NCBI GenBank assembly: GCA_027596075.1
Contig: JADGJC010000669.1
Location: 1-11,275 of the forward strand
Direction of reading: 5' to 3'
Length of the DNA: 11,275 nt
Source of the DNA: Rhizophlyctis rosea
Taxonomy: Eukaryota; Chytridiomycota; Chytridiomycetes; Rhizophlyctidales; Rhizophlyctidaceae
The position numbers and the translations under genes were made by a program. Positions 7,100 to 11,275 of the stretch are shown piece after piece (the first letter of the stretch is position 1; each line of letters begins with the position of its first letter). The notes below the pieces were generated by a model. It was given only the letters and a program-made list of their open reading frames with translations, was not told where the DNA came from and did not search any database.

Positions 7100-8792
7100 G
7101 GAAAAGGAATAGTTGTTGCCAAACCATACAATTCTTGCCCGGAAGTTGCAAAGGTGACCGGACCAGCAACTTCAACGGAGTAAGTCAGGGAGAATGCTGA
7201 CTCTGTGTCCTCAGGCCTTGATGGAAGGACTTGACTACAACCCTCATTAGCAAACTGAAGTTAGCAGAGTGTTTCCTGACACGTTGAGTCGACGTTGTAA
7301 CATACCAATTCGACGAACAATGAAGCGAACTCGCCCAGAAAGGTTGGCGCCCTACCACGACTTTCGAAAGGTCGATATTTTTCCCTGTTTTGCACGCTTG
7401 ACTACAAATTGTATCACAGACGTTCTCAGGCACAAAACACGTGGCAGCAGCTGTATGCGGTCATGGTTCCTCATTTTATCATCCATCACAAATGAAAGGC
7501 GAAACAAAAGCCAGGATGGGGAATTTGAAGAGGTTCGAACAGTGCCACACAGTTACGAGTGGGCGCTACTCAAGTAACGGCGCGAGATGCACAGTTAGAG
7601 CGAAAAGAAAAACACTTCGAAATTGTGAAATGAATATCAAAATCTGGTGAAGTTGTCCTACACACACTATTTCCATTTATCTCGGCGGATTGGATAGCCT
7701 TCGTTGCCGGTTCAGGAAATGGACGGTGGATACTAAGTTTTTGAGAACATGACTGCAGTCGCAACTGCCCGGATTGGTCGATCATTTCGGCATGGATGAA
7801 CAAAACAAGTGTTCCAATGCGGATCGAACGATGATCTCTCGACAAATCCACACACACCAGACACAATACTCATCGCTAGTCAGAAACGCCTAGACGTGAA
7901 TTCAGTTTTGAGCCTGACACTTCATGTGCACTACAGCGGCCCGGTGTTGCTCAATACTTCACACGGTTCAGTACTGCTCATGTCAATGCTTTCACTCTAG
8001 ACCGCCGGTTGTTAAGCAGTTGAAGCATTCAACGCTGTGGCGGCGACTCTTCCGCCTGGTATTTTTCTTCCCTCGCAAGTGACAGCCAGTGCTCACGTGA
8101 ACCCTTCACTATATCACCCTACTCATGATTGACAATGCAAAACAAGTGGGTGGTGGAACATTGCCTGAATGTTGGTGAAGGGTACATACCTTGATCCCCG
8201 TACACAATGCCGCAAGCAAAAATCTGCCGGTTCAATCAAGATTTGAGGAACAATGCATGAAATGAAACAACAGTGCACAGACTGCACTTTGTCAAAAAGC
8301 TCAATTTGTCCGAAGTGCTCCTCATCGCAAACTGTTCAGACGACGCCTGATGGTGCCATATTTAGCACTGAATCAGCAATGACAAACCAATATCATGTTA
8401 AGCACGTTCGTACTCACTCGGGAGTGAGCATTGGTGTTGCATTCGGTTTGTCGAAGTTCAGGTACTGTTTTGTCTTGCCCCTCCCGCCAAATGAGTATCC
8501 AAGGAACACTCGTTGAACTGAAACTGGTTATGAACCCCAATCATGCCTGAGTTCCTTCAAATTGGAGTTCGATGGTGACGAATTCCTTTGCCTCAATCAT
8601 TGTAAAGGATACTTTTCAAGTCCCTCGGAAAAACGGATCTCTACTTGACATATCAAAATGACCCATTGGGTACTGATCGACTCCAACGAAGCGTTGTGCT
8701 GGTCTATTAGACCTGCGTGAAGCAATACACACTCAAATGAACACGATGTTAACTGTTTGGATGTACATTGAGATGATTAAATAACATAACAT

Positions 8793-8804
8793 ACACACAC
8801 ACAC
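8793..8804. repeat. (AC)6 microsatellite
   Basis: Six AC dinucleotides in an A/T- and CA-rich stretch, about 110 bases before the probable 3' LTR end. Short and probably of no functional weight. Confidence 0.8.
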
Positions 8805-8880
8805 ATGCACATATGTACCACCCAAGGTGGCACAGGTGCGACAGAAAAACACGTGAGCGATCGACGTAATTACATAATGG

Positions 8881-8908
8881 TCACGTGATCCGGACTCAGC
8901 TAATAAAT
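8881..8908 (+). promoter_or_regulatory. Possible LTR signals: TCACGTGA E-box and AATAAA poly(A) signal
   Basis: TCACGTGA at 8881-8888 is a perfect palindrome with a CACGTG core, the E-box type bound by bHLH factors in fungi, animals and plants. AATAAA at 8902-8907 matches the polyadenylation hexamer and lies about 52 bases before the LTR end, a plausible place for the R region of an LTR. Both are motif matches only; the equivalent part of the 5' LTR is outside the window. Confidence 0.3.
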
Positions 8909-8909
8909 C

Positions 8910-8959
8910 AGTCAGATGTTCATCTATCTAACCAATTACGTGACACGTTCGAACTACCT
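8910..8959 (+). repeat. 3' end of the 3' LTR
   Basis: This matches 1-49 at 45 of 49 positions, in the same orientation, with no gaps. It diverges sharply from base 8960 onward, which marks the element/flank junction. The terminal base is T where the 5' copy has A. The palindrome TCACGTGA of the 5' copy has become TTACGTGA here (8936-8943) by a C/T difference. Confidence 0.6.
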
Positions 8960-11275
8960 GCATCTTCATAATTGAACGAAGCAAGACATTGTTCTTGCAT
9001 ATGCGGTCCCTGTCATTTATTCTTGATGATACGAGGGACGAACACTAAAGGATGACAGTTTCGGCAGATCATTTAATGTCAAATGGCAAAAAGACTGTAT
9101 TGCACGCACAGCGAGAGAGGAGATTCTAACCACCCTTAACATGAACGAATTTCCCTGACAACGGAACGACATGTCAGATTGGTCTATTGTGCCATCACGG
9201 CAAACCTCGACCTTTAAGCATGGTTGTCCTCAGTTCCCGAACCAACAAATCACGTCATGATATGCAAACTCAAGAGTTGGTTGTCTTTTTGGGACAACTT
9301 TTTGATGTTTTTGTGAACATATTGAAGCGGTCACGCGCCGTAACTGCTGCTCATCTCCGATACCTTACCATCTGGATATCATGTTTTTCAGTTCATGCGG
9401 ACGCTCAACAACGCTCCGATTCTAGTTGCGGTAATCCAACCCAGTAGTATTCCGTATGTACCAAGCCTTTCCAATGATTGAGCGCCACAATTGACTTGTG
9501 GCGGGAGAGTTTGCTATCCCAAAGAGAAGTACGGTATGTATTTGCCCAGGCACCCAGCAAAATGAATATGCTTATCTAGAGGTCCTTGCAATATATATAA
9601 AGGACTGTTACCCACTTGAGGTAACTCCTATGCTTCATAAGCGCTAGTGGGAGTGCGATGGTATGAAGGGTCCGACAACGTTGCTTGAAACCTTGGCGGG
9701 CTTGATGGTCCTCACGGGGCGATTCCGCCCTCACACGAAAAGAAAAACAAAGTAGCGATAAAGTATGGTGCACAAGAATCACAAATGGCCACATCCACCG
9801 CCGGCCGACGAGGCCCTGTTAGCGCCCGCGAAGCCTGTTAACCCCCACGGTTGCGTGCGGGGACGGCTAGACCTGCCTGCCCGAATGATATCTCGCACAC
9901 ATGATGGGCATGTTTCATCTTCGTCAGTGCCTTTGAGTGTCGTGTGAACGATACTGCGGCATTTTCCTACACGTCGAGCAACATTAAATTGCACGCATTC
10001 CAAGTGCACCCGCACGCATTCTCTCCAGAACCGTCGCTCTAGCGCCTTGGAATCAGCGATAAAATGCAAAAACGTATCCAATATTGCTCCAAAGAGTGGA
10101 GCGGCTTGCCGGTATATGCATTCTGTGAAGCAAGTCGTTCATCACAGCCTTCCGAATTTCTTACTGAAGACAATTGAGAATACAGCGCGGAGGAGGACAT
10201 TTTCCAAACCGCCACCAGCTTTTCTGCCGCTACCCGACACTTGACGAAAATCACGCCTCTCAAAAGGGAAAACACAATCGCGCTGTCTCATGGCTCACAG
10301 CGAGACTGCACCTCCCAAGGCGTTTCGGACGCTTGAGTTCAAGTTTGAGGTTTGGGAGAGAAGATACCAATGACCTCAAAGTGTTTCGCCGAAAAGAAAA
10401 TAGGAGGGCTTCATATAAGATCTATCCGAGTCCCCGTTTCCGTGTCCAGCTGAGTTTCATCCGCATCATTACAGTATGATGAGATGGTTTGAATATCCGA
10501 AAGCTTGCCTTCACCGAGTCATCCGCTGGCATTCTACAGCACTGCAAGGATACGGAACTTACGGGCTCAAAAAAGAACATAATTGAATGGTGTTAACCAC
10601 GAGAAGACGCTCATTTCTTTACGCCATCCAGCCCTTGAAATTGTTGGTAATCTGTCAAGGGCGACGATTGCCTTGAGAATCGGACCGATTGCCAATGGTT
10701 TTTGGAAGAACGCTCCCAGATAATGGTCATTGGTAACAATGTACAGTATTCTGGGATCCGATACCTGTTGAGGAGCATTCGAACATAACTTGCTCCTCAG
10801 CAGCTTCTTTGACCCACCACAACACCCTTTTTGCCCTGAGCGGAACGTCGTTATAGATAAATCATGAAGTCTCCAAATGACCACGTGCTTCAGTTATCAA
10901 CATGCCCAAAGATCCTTTCAATATGTAGGCGCTATGGTCAATTTTTTCCATTCCTCACAGATCCTGATTGCGACTCTCCTCCGGGATCAATTGTCGCTCT
11001 GTTTTTTGAGCTAAAACTCAGAACATTGCTCAGAGCTATGCCACCGTCAGTCAGCAATAAAGGAATTTGATCAGAAGCTCTTCATCTTCCATGGCTGGCG
11101 CATTTAACGCCATCTAAGTCGTTGCAACAACTCCGAATGACATGAGAAGACCTAAGTTGAAGGTGCAATAGACTCAAAACCAGAGTGACAGTCGACATCA
11201 GATTACGAATGTTCCGTTTTGGTGGTTTGGGGGGGGGGGGGGGGGATTGATACGATTAGGTTGGAACCACAAAAA
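8960..11275. other. Right flank: no supported gene
   Basis: All open frames are short (about 105 codons or fewer) on both strands, and none shows a recognised domain, signal peptide or membrane segment. The composition is balanced, unlike the purine-rich retrotransposon body. The stretch holds a TATA-like ATATATATAA at 9591-9600 with no convincing gene downstream, an 8-bp perfect hairpin at 9483-9503 with a 5-base loop, and the G run at 11229-11245. I looked for tRNA and rRNA features and saw none. It looks like intergenic or old decayed DNA. Confidence 0.55.
11229..11245 (+). repeat. Homopolymer of 17 G
   Basis: Seventeen consecutive G 30 bases from the window end, preceded by GGTGGTTT. Long poly-G runs are prone to slippage and to sequencing or assembly error, so the exact length is unreliable. 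It could also form a G-quadruplex. Confidence 0.9.

Larger units (their letters stand above)
6425..8880. other. Unassigned 3' part: no recognisable gene, must include most of the 3' LTR
   Basis: Integrase similarity and the purine bias both end near 6420, and the supposed LTR end lies 2.5 kb further on. No domain is recognised on either strand in between. A short plus-strand frame at 7037-7183 (containing KVINKYKHGKGIVVAKPYNS) could be a remnant of an element C-terminus, but I cannot assign it. The 3' LTR must start somewhere here; several purine-rich runs (for example 7601-7610 and 7187-7194) could be a polypurine tract, but none can be chosen without the 5' LTR for comparison. Alternatively the region includes another inserted or recombined sequence. 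Confidence 0.5.
1..8959 (+). mobile_element. Decayed Ty3/Gypsy-like LTR retrotransposon with an EEP nuclease domain
   Basis: Plus-strand domains occur in the Ty3/Gypsy order: gag, aspartic protease, RT, RNase H, integrase, with integrase last as opposed to Ty1/Copia where it precedes RT. An ExoIII-like nuclease is inserted between protease and RT. A 49-50-bp direct repeat at 1-50 and 8910-8959 marks the probable LTR ends; the rest of the 5' LTR lies outside the window. The coding strand is strongly G/A-rich from about 90 to 6420 (for example 31 G against 3 C in 2701-2760), and this bias fades after 6420 where homology also ends. The assigned reading path needs about nine frame changes and crosses 14 stops, so this is a dead copy. 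The right boundary is inferred from the repeat alone; no target-site duplication can be tested because the left flank is missing. Confidence 0.85.

Noticed and set aside
9006..9058. Short inverted repeats (GTCCCT/AGGGAC and CTGTCAT/ATGACAG) as terminal repeats of a small transposon
   Set aside because: The arms are only 6-7 bp, interleaved and without target duplications.
9483..9503. Perfect 8-bp hairpin CGCCACAA-TTGAC-TTGTGGCG
   Set aside because: One or two such stems are expected by chance in 11 kb; there is no adjacent gene, so no terminator or RNA role can be supported.
7601..9748. Repeated 13-mer CGAAAAGAAAAAC at 7601 and 9736, possible polypurine tract or repeat end
   Set aside because: About one 13-mer repeat is expected by chance in a window of this size, more so for A-rich sequence, and the flanking bases do not match.
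9779..10081. 100-codon minus-strand frame
   Set aside because: No recognised domain, and a length within what random sequence gives.
10567..10884. 105-codon minus-strand frame (contains PLAIGPILKAIVALDRLP)
   Set aside because: The helical-looking stretch is suggestive, but no family is recognised and neighbouring frames give no continuation, so it is not called a gene.

Overview
The window is eukaryotic DNA dominated by one old, broken LTR retrotransposon of Ty3/Gypsy type. The evidence is a plus-strand series of recognisable domains in the order gag-like region, aspartic protease, exonuclease III/AP-endonuclease-like (EEP) domain, reverse transcriptase, RNase H and integrase, plus a ~50-bp direct repeat at the left edge (1-50) and at 8910-8959 that is best read as the end of the 5' and 3' LTRs. 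The host lineage cannot be fixed from the sequence. The short 'LL(D)xSPxLRxxL' segment ahead of the protease resembles that of fungal Gypsy elements, but a fungus, an alga or another protist all remain possible. There is no operon structure, rRNA, tRNA or CRISPR.

Layout. 1-50: tail of the 5' LTR. About 63-1850: one reading frame (frame of base 84) carrying gag, including degenerate tandem repeats, and the protease, broken by seven in-frame stops. 1851-2913: charged, low-complexity linker with frame changes. 2914-3738: a full-length EEP nuclease domain spread over two frames with all expected catalytic residues still readable. 3957-6419: RT, RNase H and the first two thirds of integrase in three frames, including one clean 480-codon stretch (4525-5967). 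Homology stops abruptly near 6420, before the third integrase catalytic residue. 6425-8880: sequence with no recognisable gene, which must contain the 3' LTR and any other 3' part of the element. 8910-8959: 3' LTR end. 8960-11275: gene-poor flank ending near a 17-G run.

In an intact copy these parts would form one Gag-Pol system: gag makes the particle, protease cleaves the polyprotein, RT/RNase H copies the RNA, and integrase inserts the cDNA. The odd component is the ExoIII-like nuclease between protease and RT. Such domains are normal in non-LTR (LINE) elements and in DNA repair, and I know of no standard Ty3/Gypsy lineage that carries one. This copy is not functional: I count 14 in-frame stops and about nine frame changes across the assigned path, a protease active site changed from D-T/S-G to D-M-G, a degraded RT YxDD motif and a truncated integrase.
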